A DNA stretch of 64,000 bases from Labilibaculum euxinicum (GTDB lineage: Bacteria; Bacteroidota; Bacteroidia; Bacteroidales; Marinifilaceae), in assembly GCF_009795715.1 (NCBI RefSeq), contig NZ_WTCR01000016.1:1-64000 (forward strand), written 5' to 3'. The translations under genes and the position numbers were made by a program. Below, in pieces: positions 33,519 to 42,728 of this stretch (the stretch's first letter is position 1; each line of letters starts with the position of its first letter). The notes under the pieces were generated by a model. The model did no database searches. It was not told the origin of the DNA and saw only the letters and a list, made by a program, of their open reading frames with translations.

Positions 33519-35984
33519 TTACATTTCAAATTCTTCTACATCAACCCCGCCTTCTGATCCTCTTTCACGCTTCATTTTATAGTTGTTAATTTTAAAACTT
33601 AATTTCAAATTGAAAGTCGGCGATTTATGACTAAACCGGCTAAAGTTGTAAAAATTATCCCCTTCGTATAAGGTTTCATGTTTTGCTGTTCCAAAAATAT
33701 CGCGAACCTGAAAAGTAGCAGACAGCCTGCGTTTCATGAAATCGCGTTTTAAAGCTGCTGATGTTGTAAAGAACCCCTTGCGTTTCCCTTGAGCCCAGTT
33801 CGTTTCTGATTGATAGTTCGCAGTAAACTGAACCCGTGTTTTCGGATCAAAAATAATGGTTGAATTATTCCTAAGACTCCAATTGTAACTTTTCGTTGAG
33901 AAATCCTTATAAATATCCTCATCGGATGAATTGGTTAGCGTAAAATCACCTTCTTCTTTGTAGTGATAGAAATTCCCTATTAAATCGTTCTTAAACCATT
34001 TGCCAAAAGATAAATTTATGGTTGCTTCCATACCTAAAGAATAATCATTACCTACATTAACAGAAGTACTCTTCATTACGTTCCCCTGCTCTTCCCAAGG
34101 ATATCTAACACTTTCTATTTTATTGTGAGTGACTTTATAATAAGTTTCAAAAGTCACCGACTGATCTCCAAAACGTTTCGAATAAGCCAACTCGTAAGAG
34201 TCAATATATTCCGGGTTTAAATCAGGATTTCCTTGTCGCACATTGTAGGCATCTGTCCAGGTAACAAAAGGCTCCAACCAATAGCCTCTCGGACGTTGAA
34301 TTCGTCTGGTATAACTTGCCATTAGCTGATTGTCTGATCCCAAATCCATTTGTGTATGAATGGTTGGAAAGAAATCCCACCGTTTAATGGTGAAAATCTC
34401 AGATTCATCTTTAAAATCGATTTCCCGATTTGTATATTCAGATCGGAAGCCCAGTTGGTAGCCAAACTTTCCAATTTTTGAAGCATAAGTTGTATACAAA
34501 CCATGCACCTGCTGATCGTAAGTTACATCATGACTGTATAATGGCTGAGGCTCATATTGTTTGCTTACAACATTATAATCCTCTTGCTTCGTATCTGCCT
34601 CACTGGAGCGAATCTGACCTTGGTATCCGAGTTCAAACTTTGCATCCTTTCCCAGTGGCAAAGTATAATCGGAACGGATTTCCCATCTGGTTCCAGGCCC
34701 ATCCTCAGTTGCAATTTTCCCGGATGTTTGATTGCCATTAGCATCAAACAATTCGTTGGTTGACTGCTCATCACCACTTCCGCGATGCGAATAAGTCACC
34801 TGAGAAGCCAACTGATGACCTTTACCACTAAATTTTCTGGTGTACGAAAAGTTTGAATTCACGAAAGTCATTTCTTTCTCCCAAAGATCTTCACTATCGT
34901 ATAAAATTCTTTCCGGATCAGTACTGTTAAACTCCTGATAATCCAAAACAGACCCCCGTTCCATGTCTCTGTTTCCGTACCGGAAGCCAAACGAAATTTG
35001 ATTTTTAGAATCTATATCAAAATCGAAACCAGTACGAATGCCATAACCCAAACGCTTCATTTTAGCTTCACCATCCGATAACACAGAACTTGTAACACCC
35101 TCATAAATGGTTCTGTTTTCGGTTTTAGTTGTCCCTTCGAACTGACGGTTGCTGTAATCCAATCCTAAATTCCAATTCCATTTCTTCTTGCGGTAATTAA
35201 TTAAAATATCACCGCTTCTGTTTTCCTGACTACCCATTGATAAGTTAGCCACTCCATTCAATCCCTTCTCTGTATTCTTTTTTGTGATAATATTGATAAT
35301 TCCAGCCGTTCCTTCCGGATCGTATTTCGCTGAAGGGTTGGTAATAATTTCGATATTCTCGATTACACTTGCGGGCATTTGCTGCAAAATATCCGATGCA
35401 TCCAAAATAGAAGGTTTTCCATCCACCAAAACAGTAAAATTTGAATTGCCCCGAAGGCTTACATTCCCTTCAATATCCACACTAACAGATGGAACATTCT
35501 CCAAAACATCAACAGCCGTTCCGCTGGCAGCAGTAATTTGCCGGCTAACAGGAATTACCTTTTTATCGATTTGATACTGCACGGGAGCGCGTTCAGAAGT
35601 TACAACAACTTCGTTTAATGCTTCGCTTGCCTGTCGTAAGTTCACAATCTTTAAATCAGCCAGGTTTCTGTTTCTATTGATAGGAATATTTCGAACGATG
35701 GCTTTGTTATAACCAATAAAAGTAATTTCAACGAAGTATTTTCCAGGCTTCATCTTTGCAAGCTCGAAAGCCCCTTTTTCATCTGTAATGGTTCCGTCAA
35801 TAAGGCTTGAGTCGGCCATATTGTAAACAGAAACCGTTGCGTATTCAACAGGAATATCCATAGCATTGTCCATCACAATACCTTTTATTACTCCGCCTTT
35901 CATTTCCGGTTTTAAAACCGGTTCCTCTGCCTTAGCTGATATTACTATAAAGCTTAAGCAGATCAGAAGAATTAATCGATTCAT
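33519..35984 (-). CDS. TonB-linked outer-membrane beta-barrel protein with carboxypeptidase-like regulatory domain
   Basis: An 821-residue outer-membrane receptor-like protein. A signal peptide (LILLICLSFIVISAKA) is followed by a CarboxypepD_reg-like beta-sandwich (about 30-110; GVIKGIVMDNAMDIPVEYATVSVYN), a plug domain (about 120-230; TAVDVLENVPSVSVDIEGNVSLRGNSNFTVLVDGKP, NPSAKYDPEGTAGIINIITKK) and a long barrel. The barrel type is the OMP_b-brl_3 group rather than a SusC. The C-terminus ends in an acidic GSEGGVDVEEFEM, not the usual aromatic residue. No SusD partner is next to it, so a polysaccharide role is not indicated; substrate unknown. Confidence 0.85.
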   Translation of the reverse strand: MNRLILLICLSFIVISAKAEEPVLKPEMKGGVIKGIVMDNAMDIPVEYATVSVYNMADSSLIDGTITDEKGAFELAKMKPGKYFVEITFIGYNKAIVRNIPINRNRNLADLKIVNLRQASEALNEVVVTSERAPVQYQIDKKVIPVSRQITAASGTAVDVLENVPSVSVDIEGNVSLRGNSNFTVLVDGKPSILDASDILQQMPASVIENIEIITNPSAKYDPEGTAGIINIITKKNTEKGLNGVANLSMGSQENRSGDILINYRKKKWNWNLGLDYSNRQFEGTTKTENRTIYEGVTSSVLSDGEAKMKRLGYGIRTGFDFDIDSKNQISFGFRYGNRDMERGSVLDYQEFNSTDPERILYDSEDLWEKEMTFVNSNFSYTRKFSGKGHQLASQVTYSHRGSGDEQSTNELFDANGNQTSGKIATEDGPGTRWEIRSDYTLPLGKDAKFELGYQGQIRSSEADTKQEDYNVVSKQYEPQPLYSHDVTYDQQVHGLYTTYASKIGKFGYQLGFRSEYTNREIDFKDESEIFTIKRWDFFPTIHTQMDLGSDNQLMASYTRRIQRPRGYWLEPFVTWTDAYNVRQGNPDLNPEYIDSYELAYSKRFGDQSVTFETYYKVTHNKIESVRYPWEEQGNVMKSTSVNVGNDYSLGMEATINLSFGKWFKNDLIGNFYHYKEEGDFTLTNSSDEDIYKDFSTKSYNWSLRNNSTIIFDPKTRVQFTANYQSETNWAQGKRKGFFTTSAALKRDFMKRRLSATFQVRDIFGTAKHETLYEGDNFYNFSRFSHKSPTFNLKLSFKINNYKMKRERGSEGGVDVEEFEM

Positions 35985-36188
35985 TTAAATTGAATTATGA
36001 GTTTTATAAATTGTCCAGACAAACTTACCATTCAAAAGCCAAAAACATCCACGAAATTTTATTTTTAGATTTTCGTTAACATTTGGGCGATCAAAAAGCC
36101 TATTCGCCGGACTATCATTCCTCTCTATAGACAATAAAAAAGGCAAAAGGTTTAAAAAGAAAATTATTTTTCCGATCAGAGGATCAAA

Positions 36189-37040
36189 TTACAGAAGATT
36201 CCATTTTTCAATTGCAATTCGCCCCATTTCCCGTCCCAGTTCGTAATCTGTTACCAGTGTGGCATAATCTTGAGTGAATCGCTTTGTTTTGAAACTTTCG
36301 GGGGGACAAATATCTAAAATCTGAAGGTTTTGCGGTGGATTTTGAATAAAATCGATTGATGAATTGTAATTGTCCGGACGATTCAACAATGCTTTCACCA
36401 AACCCGGATGTTTTCGAAAGAGCAAACGTCCCAATTTCGATTCCATTCCTTTTTTCATCCGAAAAGAATTTGGACGGGAACGAATTACCATAATTTTAAC
36501 AGCTCCCTTTTCCACTGCTCTTTGAATTGGAATGGGTGCAGAAACGCCTCCATCTGAAACTATTTGGCCGTCTATTTTCAAAAAATTGCGGTAAAAAAGA
36601 GGAACTGTACAGCTGGCCTTCATCACATGACTAAGGTTTTCTGCATCAGGCTTGATAAAAACCGAACGACCATCTGAATTCATGGTAACTCCAATTTCAA
36701 AATCAGGATTGTTGGCAAACATCACATCCAGATCAATAGGCAGTTCGCGGGTAGTGATATCCCATGACCAATCTAGATCCATTAAATGTCCACCTGCCAA
36801 AAACTTCTTCCAACTGATGTATTCAGGTCGTAAAGAATAATCTGTAAACATCTTAAAATTTCTCTTTCTCTGCCTGGAAAGATATGTGGCCGCATTAACT
36901 GCTCCGGCGGAAACACCCAATACAGAGTGAAAAGGATAGAATTCCATCTCTATAAACTGATCCAAAACACCCGCAGCAAAAATACCGCGCATTGCACCAC
37001 CTTCCACTACCAATGCTGTTTTGTTGTTTTGGTTCATCAT
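36189..37040 (-). CDS. Patatin-like phospholipase
   Basis: A 283-residue lipid acyl hydrolase of the patatin/RssA group. The oxyanion loop GGAMRGIFAAGVLD, nucleophile elbow GVSAGAVN (Ser) and catalytic Asp in SDGGVSAPIPI are present, so the Ser-Asp dyad is complete. No signal peptide is seen, suggesting a cytoplasmic enzyme. The acyltransferase gene lies 18 bp upstream, and the pair suggests phospholipid turnover. Confidence 0.9.
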   Translation of the reverse strand: MMNQNNKTALVVEGGAMRGIFAAGVLDQFIEMEFYPFHSVLGVSAGAVNAATYLSRQRKRNFKMFTDYSLRPEYISWKKFLAGGHLMDLDWSWDITTRELPIDLDVMFANNPDFEIGVTMNSDGRSVFIKPDAENLSHVMKASCTVPLFYRNFLKIDGQIVSDGGVSAPIPIQRAVEKGAVKIMVIRSRPNSFRMKKGMESKLGRLLFRKHPGLVKALLNRPDNYNSSIDFIQNPPQNLQILDICPPESFKTKRFTQDYATLVTDYELGREMGRIAIEKWNLL

Positions 37041-37058
37041 TGAGCTTTTCCTTAGTAT

Positions 37059-37793
37059 TTATTGATTCAATTCTTTCTTAATTAAAGCTTCAACCATTTT
37101 GGTTAGTTCAATTGCAGTGTAAGCTGCAGGCTCAATAGGGTCTAAAACCTTATATCTAACCTTAGCTCCCAAACACAAGGGGAACATTCCTTTTTCTTCA
37201 ATTTTATAATTTCCATCAACCACAAAAGGAACAACTAACGCATTTGGTGCGGCCTGAAGTAAAGCTTCTATTCCACCAGCTTTAAAAGGTTTCATCACTC
37301 CTGTTTTACTTCTGGTTCCCTCGGGAAAAATACTGGCTGCATAATTGTTTTCTGCGATTAACTGACCCAACTTATAAATTTCAGGTATTGCCTGAGCTCT
37401 GTTCTTTCTATCGATTAAGGCGGCTCCCGAATGGCGAAGATTATAAGACACACTCGGAATGTTTTTAGCCAATTCCTTTTTTGAAATGAACTTTGGATGG
37501 TGTTTTCTGAAAATCCAGACAATTGGCGGTATGTCGTATACTCCCTGATGATTTGAAACAATGATTAACGGCCGGTCGGTTGGTAAATTAACTTTTGGCA
37601 ATGATGTAATACGAACGCCTAAAAACACAACCACGCGCATTAAAAAAAAGTTTAAAACATCAACCGAACTCTTGTGAGCCTGATAGCCAAACAACTTGTG
37701 ACAAATTACCTGTATTGGATGAAAAATTACCAACAACAACAAGAAAAGAATGTAAAATATAAAGCTGAGAATATAAGACAGGATCTTAATCAT
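37059..37793 (-). CDS. 1-acyl-sn-glycerol-3-phosphate acyltransferase-like (PlsC family)
   Basis: A 244-residue membrane acyltransferase. An N-terminal hydrophobic segment (LSYILSFIFYILFLLLLVIFHPI) precedes the catalytic NHQGVYD (HX4D motif), the FPEGTRS motif and a VPFVVDG block. It probably acylates lysophosphatidic acid or another lysolipid. It is upstream of the patatin gene in the same direction, 18 bp apart. Confidence 0.9.
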   Translation of the reverse strand: MIKILSYILSFIFYILFLLLLVIFHPIQVICHKLFGYQAHKSSVDVLNFFLMRVVVFLGVRITSLPKVNLPTDRPLIIVSNHQGVYDIPPIVWIFRKHHPKFISKKELAKNIPSVSYNLRHSGAALIDRKNRAQAIPEIYKLGQLIAENNYAASIFPEGTRSKTGVMKPFKAGGIEALLQAAPNALVVPFVVDGNYKIEEKGMFPLCLGAKVRYKVLDPIEPAAYTAIELTKMVEALIKKELNQ

Positions 37794-38037
37794 TTATTTT
37801 TCGATTTTGTATTTCTCCACAAAAGAACAAAAAAAACATTTATAGATAAAGTGTTGCGGGAAAAATTGATGAATTGCCACTATAAATTTCACAATCCAAT
37901 CGATAACTGAAATGAAAATATTAACCACAAAGAACTCGAAACACTGCACAAAGTATCACAAAGCGTCTGTTTCTTTTCCCTTGTGTGTATTTGTGATTGC
38001 CACATTTTTCCTACACGGCAAATGCCTTTTCTGAAAC
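37794..38037. other. Intergenic region with a degenerate dispersed repeat
   Basis: Around 37923-38000 the sequence TTAACCACAAAGAAC...GCACAAAG...CCTTGTGTGTATTTGTGATTGCCAC resembles the TTAACCACAGAG/CTTTGTGGTTAA element at 58572-58702. No gene is seen. Confidence 0.45.
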
Positions 38038-38070
38038 ATAAAAAAAGATCCCTGTATTCATAGGGATCTT
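38038..38070 (-). terminator. Terminator of the SIMPL-domain gene
   Basis: Stem AAGATCCCT / AGGGATCTT with an 8-nt loop, followed on the minus strand by TTTTTTATG, 22 bp after the stop of the gene at 38092. Confidence 0.88.
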
Positions 38071-38091
38071 ACTGTTTCTTTCCGGTTAATT

Positions 38092-38787
38092 CTATTCCAA
38101 AGCAAAGCTGATCATCACGGAATATTCCAATTTAATTTTCTGAAAATCAAGATCAGGAACACCCATAGCCGATTCAAAGTTTTCACTTTTCACCCGCATC
38201 ATTGTATTTACCATTTGTCGGCCATAGGGCGAAGAAACTTCATTGATGTAAATGGCTTTCCCCACTTTTTGTCCGATTGCCTCGGCCAGAGCTACAGCTT
38301 TTTCTTTACCTGCTATAACAGCATTTATTTTAACCTGCTTGCGATATTTCTCAATTTCGGAATGATCCACTCTCAAAATACTGATATTTGATATCTTGAT
38401 TTTATCCAACTCAACAAACACCTTTCCGAGTGTTTTAGAATCGTGTACCAACAGCTCAAAATCTTTCGATTTCTTCATATCAGCACGTTGGAAAAAGTGA
38501 TTCTGCAAATTACTGGCAAAATCAGATACCGAAAGCTGCTCCTCCAAATTGATACCGGCCTTTTTTAAAGCCACAAACATTTGCTTTTCCAATACTTCAA
38601 TGCTTTCCTTGTTCTTGGTGTCCTCCTCATCCAAATGAATGTTTAAATAAATTTCATCGGGAACGACCTCTAATTCTGCCAATCCTTTTACTTCAATGTA
38701 GTTTTGATCGATAAAGTTTTTCTGAGCTTGTGCCATTGCACTCCAGCTAAGGAAAACAGCCAATAGTAGTATTACATTTCTTTTCAT
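38092..38787 (-). CDS. SIMPL-domain (DUF541) exported protein
   Basis: A 231-residue protein with a signal peptide (LLLAVFLSWSAMAQA). The domain starts at YIEVKGLAELEVVPDEIYLNIHL, the standard opening of SIMPL/DUF541 proteins, and includes KALGKVFVELDKI-like and KAVALAEAIGQKVGKAIYINE blocks. SIMPL proteins are periplasmic or outer-membrane associated, and some oligomerise into channel-like rings; function here unknown. Confidence 0.85.
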   Translation of the reverse strand: MKRNVILLLAVFLSWSAMAQAQKNFIDQNYIEVKGLAELEVVPDEIYLNIHLDEEDTKNKESIEVLEKQMFVALKKAGINLEEQLSVSDFASNLQNHFFQRADMKKSKDFELLVHDSKTLGKVFVELDKIKISNISILRVDHSEIEKYRKQVKINAVIAGKEKAVALAEAIGQKVGKAIYINEVSSPYGRQMVNTMMRVKSENFESAMGVPDLDFQKIKLEYSVMISFALE

Positions 38788-39028
38788 CTGTTTATAATTT
38801 TAAGTTTTTGTCAGATGGAACTTACCACATAATCATCTCCCTGTGTGCAGAAAGCTTTATACGTGGACGTTTCATGCGCTTATAATTTTTTGTATGAATG
38901 TTATTTTTTACAAGGTTTTAGTAAACAAATACCGTGCTAAGAAGTATTCTTTATTCAAAATAAGATGAATTATATGCAATTTAGTTGCGTCCAAACTTTA
39001 CTAAAAAACAATATTCTAACAAATCTCA

Positions 39029-39289
39029 CTACTTCTTCCATCTTTCCAAACGTCCCATACCTCGGGTAAACAACCAGGAAATAAACTTCGAATGTCCGCC
39101 TTCCATCATCTTTTGTTTGCAGAAATTCTGAAAGTCGTGAAGCGTTCCGATATAAAGAAACTCTCCGTTCGCGTAACAGTAGCTGCAGTATTTCAAATTT
39201 TTACTTCCATCGGCATTGGTGCCGCCAGCCTGTGGGTCTTTTTTCATGGGCATTCCACAACTCTGACACATTTTATATACTTTATCCAT
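39029..39289 (-). CDS. Putative zinc-ribbon protein
   Basis: An 86-residue protein beginning KMCQSCGMPMKKDPQAGGTNADGSKNLKYCSYCY, the zinc-ribbon type with C-x2-C and C-x2-C (Zn_ribbon_2 style). A helical part follows with basic residues at the end (GRLERWKK). Such genes are widespread in Bacteroidota and unstudied. It lies 49 bp after the KamA-like stop. Confidence 0.8.
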   Translation of the reverse strand: MDKVYKMCQSCGMPMKKDPQAGGTNADGSKNLKYCSYCYANGEFLYIGTLHDFQNFCKQKMMEGGHSKFISWLFTRGMGRLERWKK

Positions 39290-39337
39290 ATTTTATAATT
39301 TACAAATTATTTATTAGTTACAGTTCTTTTCATATTC

Positions 39338-40879
39338 TCAGTCAAAACGCTTTTTGCAATAGTTCGATTTTTTAAACTGTTTATCAATTTCATCCGATAT
39401 AACTACCGGATTAGTTAGGGGCATACTCTTGTCTCTTACATCATATTCCAACAGTTTCGATTTTTTTATTTTTTCAAATTTAGGTAATTTCGTTCTGTTT
39501 GTTGTTTCAATATGCCTCCCATTGTTATCTACAACTATTAGTTTGGGAACAAACACGCCCTTTTTTCCAATAAAATCGTCCATAATTCGAACCCCATTCT
39601 CAAACTCCTCATATGTTGTTCTGCCAAGAGCTTCGTATTTTGAGAGTTCTTTCCCATCCCATGTATGCACCATGGCGTAACTTTCCGAGATTTTATCGTC
39701 AATATCGAACTCTTTATGAAAAGTATCATGGCCGGAAGGCATTAATATCACCTTTCCGCCCCCGCCTTCAATATTACCTGCATATTTTGGCATAGTAATA
39801 CCAGATATCCATCCTTGCAGATGTTTCATGTATATTTTACCAATTTGAATTGGGGTAATGAAATGAACAATTCCTTTTTCTTTGTGGCATTGCAACAAAT
39901 AATAGGGATGAATGCCAATCCAAAACATTCGAGTAAAAGTTAGAGCCAGTGTTTTATAATAGTCGTTTACATGGTTCAATAAAACAGTTTGATTTCGGAT
40001 TGTAAATCCATGATTACGGATTTTCTTTGCTGCAATTGCCAAATCCTTTGTTATTTCATGATAATGATTGATATGAGTCATGAAATATACATACTTATCG
40101 GGGCCATGATTAAATTTGTTTGCTGAAAACTTAATTAATTCCAACAATTCATCGGTTATTCCCATGGGCATCACAACAGGAACTCTGGTAGCTATTCTTA
40201 TCGCACGAATATGCGGTATCCTGCTTAATTCTTCCAATACATACTGCAATCTGCCTCTGCTTATCATCAGTGCATCGCCACCGGTTACAAGTACCTCGTC
40301 TATGTTTTTATTATATCCTATATAAAACAAACCCTTATTTATTTCGGTATGACTCACATTAGCACAACTATTTAAGGATTTTGCTCTTTGGCAATGCACA
40401 CAATACGAAGCACAACTTGTATTTGCGGCAACAAAAAGGGCTAATCTGTTTGGATACCGTTGATAAGCGGCACCGTAACTGCGCGATTTCTCATCCATAG
40501 CTCCTTCGAGTCCGGTATCGGGAAATAATAAATTGGCAGGAGTAGGCACGGACTGCCAAAAAACAGGATCGAGCCGTTTTTTCGATTTTTCGCCCGGCAG
40601 CATCTTCGGGTTAAACGGATCGGCCTGCATCAGTGAAGCATAGTAAGGTGTAATCCGCAAAGCTTCTTTTCCTTCTTTATTTAATACCGTTAAGGTTCTT
40701 CTAATTTCACTTTCCTGAAGAGAGTTTAATTTGATTACCCTTTTCAGCTGCTCAACACTGCGTATTGTATTTTTTATCTGCCAGTCGGCATCATACCACT
40801 GTTCCCCCGTCACATTTTTCCACAATTCAATGGTATTAAACTTTCTTGCTTCGTAAAATATGTCTTCTTTTGGATGCAT
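39338..40879 (-). CDS. KamA-type radical SAM protein (lysine 2,3-aminomutase family)
   Basis: A 513-residue radical SAM protein. Cluster motif C-x3-C-x2-C reads CASYCVHC (Cys156, 160, 163). The PLP-lysine region of aminomutases is preserved as EGGGGKVILMPSG (about residue 375). The overall layout (N-terminal helices, NRLALFVAANTSC, TGGDALMI, RIATRVPVV) follows lysine 2,3-aminomutase, but the usual CSxYCRHCTRRR is CASYCVHCQRAKS and the N- and C-terminal extensions differ. The substrate amino acid is therefore unsure; lysine, glutamate or another are possible. It would need SAM, PLP and an iron-sulfur cluster. Confidence 0.8.
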   Translation of the reverse strand: MHPKEDIFYEARKFNTIELWKNVTGEQWYDADWQIKNTIRSVEQLKRVIKLNSLQESEIRRTLTVLNKEGKEALRITPYYASLMQADPFNPKMLPGEKSKKRLDPVFWQSVPTPANLLFPDTGLEGAMDEKSRSYGAAYQRYPNRLALFVAANTSCASYCVHCQRAKSLNSCANVSHTEINKGLFYIGYNKNIDEVLVTGGDALMISRGRLQYVLEELSRIPHIRAIRIATRVPVVMPMGITDELLELIKFSANKFNHGPDKYVYFMTHINHYHEITKDLAIAAKKIRNHGFTIRNQTVLLNHVNDYYKTLALTFTRMFWIGIHPYYLLQCHKEKGIVHFITPIQIGKIYMKHLQGWISGITMPKYAGNIEGGGGKVILMPSGHDTFHKEFDIDDKISESYAMVHTWDGKELSKYEALGRTTYEEFENGVRIMDDFIGKKGVFVPKLIVVDNNGRHIETTNRTKLPKFEKIKKSKLLEYDVRDKSMPLTNPVVISDEIDKQFKKSNYCKKRFD

Positions 40880-41258
40880 TGTTTCAACTCGTTTTGTGTT
40901 TGTTTTTTCTAATAATTACCGGAGGGCCGACGATATACTATAAGTTACGCAAAAACTTAGATCGTTACAATATTAACCGATCAATACAACAACTATATTC
41001 CTGTAAATGATGATGGAAGCTTCTTATTTGGCTTTCTATTTTAGATCGATCAGCTTTTTACATTTTCAAAGTCGTTGGAGTCTGCCATAGTGAAGTAGAA
41101 ACATCCTTAAAACAAATTAATTTACGATTCACAACAAATATTAAGCTCTGGTTTGAAGCACTCAACAGCCTTTAATTTAGGAAAAACAGCAATTACCCCT
41201 ATGCTTTACTACCTGCAACTCACACAAAAAAACAGGAATTTACCAGCGATGATCAAAT
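40880..41258. other. Intergenic stretch, nothing recognised
   Basis: About 380 bp upstream of the KamA-like gene and downstream of the HAD hydrolase gene. No frame, repeat or hairpin with a T-run stood out. Confidence 0.5.
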
Positions 41259-41906
41259 TTAAATCCTGGAATTTATCCAATCAGTAAAATCACCGGTACT
41301 ATAAAATAATTCTTCCGGATTCAGCTCTGCAAGTTTCTCCGGTTCGGCTGAAAGTGCCCATGCTGCAGCTGCAATTGGAATGCCGGCATTTTTACAAACA
41401 ACAATATCACTTGGAGCATCGCCAACATAAATTACTTCATTCTTGTTTACATCCTTAAAGTAATTTAAAACAGCAGTGATTCCTTGCGGCTTTCGCGGCC
41501 CAAATGAATGACCGGTTTCAATTGTTTCAAATAAATGAGCAATACCAAATTTCTGTAATGAAATAATTGTACTGTGTTTTCCTTTGCCGGTAACCATGGC
41601 AAGCCTTATTTTTCTATCTTTTAAATTGGCCAACAGGTTTGCTATTCCATTAAAAGGTGTTGGACACATTTCGTGCAGTTGCTCATAATAACTCAAGTAA
41701 CGCGAAATGCCTTCCTCGTAATTGTTGGGAGCCAATGCCATTATCGTTCCTTCCTCCGAAGGACCGAAGGTTGCAATTATTTCTTCATCAGAAATTGATC
41801 TGCCAATAAGCGGTTCTATTGATTTTTTGAAAGCTTTAATACACAATGGCAAAGTATCGCCAATGGTTCCGTCGAGGTCAAAAATTACAGCTTTAATCTT
41901 CTCCAT
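41259..41906 (-). CDS. HAD-superfamily hydrolase (phosphoglycolate-phosphatase-like)
   Basis: Phosphatase of about 215 residues from the ATG at 41906 (MEKIKAVIFDLDGT); an ATG at 41924 gives 221. All HAD motifs are there: I DLDGTIGDT, II MVTGKG, III with a lysine in PRKPQG, and IV YVGDAPSDIVVCKNAG. The cap is the small helical C1 type. It overlaps the acetyltransferase gene by 14 (or 32) bp, so the two are translationally linked. The substrate is unknown. Confidence 0.85.
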   Translation of the reverse strand: MEKIKAVIFDLDGTIGDTLPLCIKAFKKSIEPLIGRSISDEEIIATFGPSEEGTIMALAPNNYEEGISRYLSYYEQLHEMCPTPFNGIANLLANLKDRKIRLAMVTGKGKHSTIISLQKFGIAHLFETIETGHSFGPRKPQGITAVLNYFKDVNKNEVIYVGDAPSDIVVCKNAGIPIAAAAWALSAEPEKLAELNPEELFYSTGDFTDWINSRI

Positions 41907-42510
41907 GCGATCTGTTTTGCTCATTTATTTTTCGGATTACTTTACATGGATTTCCAACCGCCACACAATTTTCGGGAATCGATTTGGTCACAACACTTCC
42001 TGCTCCTATCACCGAATTTTTTCCGATTGTTACTCCTGGTAAGATAATCACGCCTCCGCCGATCCATACATTGTCCTCAATTTTTACGGGCAGTGCATAG
42101 GTTCTAAAGAATGGAAGTTCTGAACCGGGATTCCAATCGGTTACCAGACGCTCGTTTACATCTGTTGAATGAGTTGCCGTATATATCTGCACATTGGAGG
42201 CAATCAACACATTGTTTCCAATTTCAATTTTATTACAATCAACAAATGTGCAGTTGATATTGATAATTACGTTGCTGCCAACAAAAATATGCTTGCCGTA
42301 ATCGCAGTAAAATGGCGTATCAATATTTACATTATCACCTAGCTCCCCAAACAATTCGCACAAAATATTCTTTCGGTTATCGGCATCGGTACTTTCTGTC
42401 GAATTATAGCTTTTGGTTAATTTCCGCGCCTTGTGTATCAGACTTTGATTTTCCTCGTTGGATGTGTTAAAGACTTCACCATCCAAACATTTTTGCATTT
42501 CAGTTTTCAT
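41893..42510 (-). CDS. Maltose/galactoside O-acetyltransferase-like (LbH hexapeptide)
   Basis: Acetyl-CoA-dependent sugar O-acetyltransferase, 205 residues. N-terminal Mac domain (MQKCLDGEVFNTSNEENQSLIHKARKLTKSYN), then the left-handed beta-helix with hexapeptide repeats and the loop histidine in YTATHSTD. The C-terminal GNPCKVIRKI is typical. Such enzymes are thought to detoxify free sugars. It precedes the HAD phosphatase gene with overlap. Confidence 0.9.
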   Translation of the reverse strand: MKTEMQKCLDGEVFNTSNEENQSLIHKARKLTKSYNSTESTDADNRKNILCELFGELGDNVNIDTPFYCDYGKHIFVGSNVIININCTFVDCNKIEIGNNVLIASNVQIYTATHSTDVNERLVTDWNPGSELPFFRTYALPVKIEDNVWIGGGVIILPGVTIGKNSVIGAGSVVTKSIPENCVAVGNPCKVIRKINEQNRSHGED

Positions 42511-42575
42511 TTCATTTGTTTTTGGAATTCAAAAATAGAGAAGAACAGCCAATTAATTTTTCATCTATCTTAAAA

Positions 42576-42673
42576 TCATCCATTCGCCCGTATGGTAATT
42601 AAATGTTGTTGGGTCATCCCCAAATAGGAAGCAATTATTGTCCCCAAGGCATAGCTTCGAAGTATTCTCTTCA
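42576..42673 (-). pseudogene. Remnant of a Crp/Fnr-type regulator (C-terminal end)
   Basis: On the minus strand a frame ending at a TGA (42576-42578) reads LKRILRSYALGTIIASYLG followed by MTQQHLITIRANG and stop. The part IASYLGMTQQHLITIR fits the recognition-helix end of Bacteroidota Crp/Fnr proteins (typically IASYLGITPESLSRIR). No start or sensing domain is left, and the upstream part abuts the rubrerythrin terminator. It is likely a decayed gene. Confidence 0.5.
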
Positions 42674-42705
42674 AATAAAAAAAGCTGCAACTCAATGCTG
42701 CAGCT
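42674..42705 (-). terminator. Terminator of the rubrerythrin-like gene
   Basis: Stem AGCTGCA / TGCAGCT with a 9-nt loop followed on the minus strand by TTTTTTATTTG, 24 bp after the stop at 42729. Confidence 0.85.
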
Positions 42706-42728
42706 CTTCCTTATTAAGTTTTCTAATT

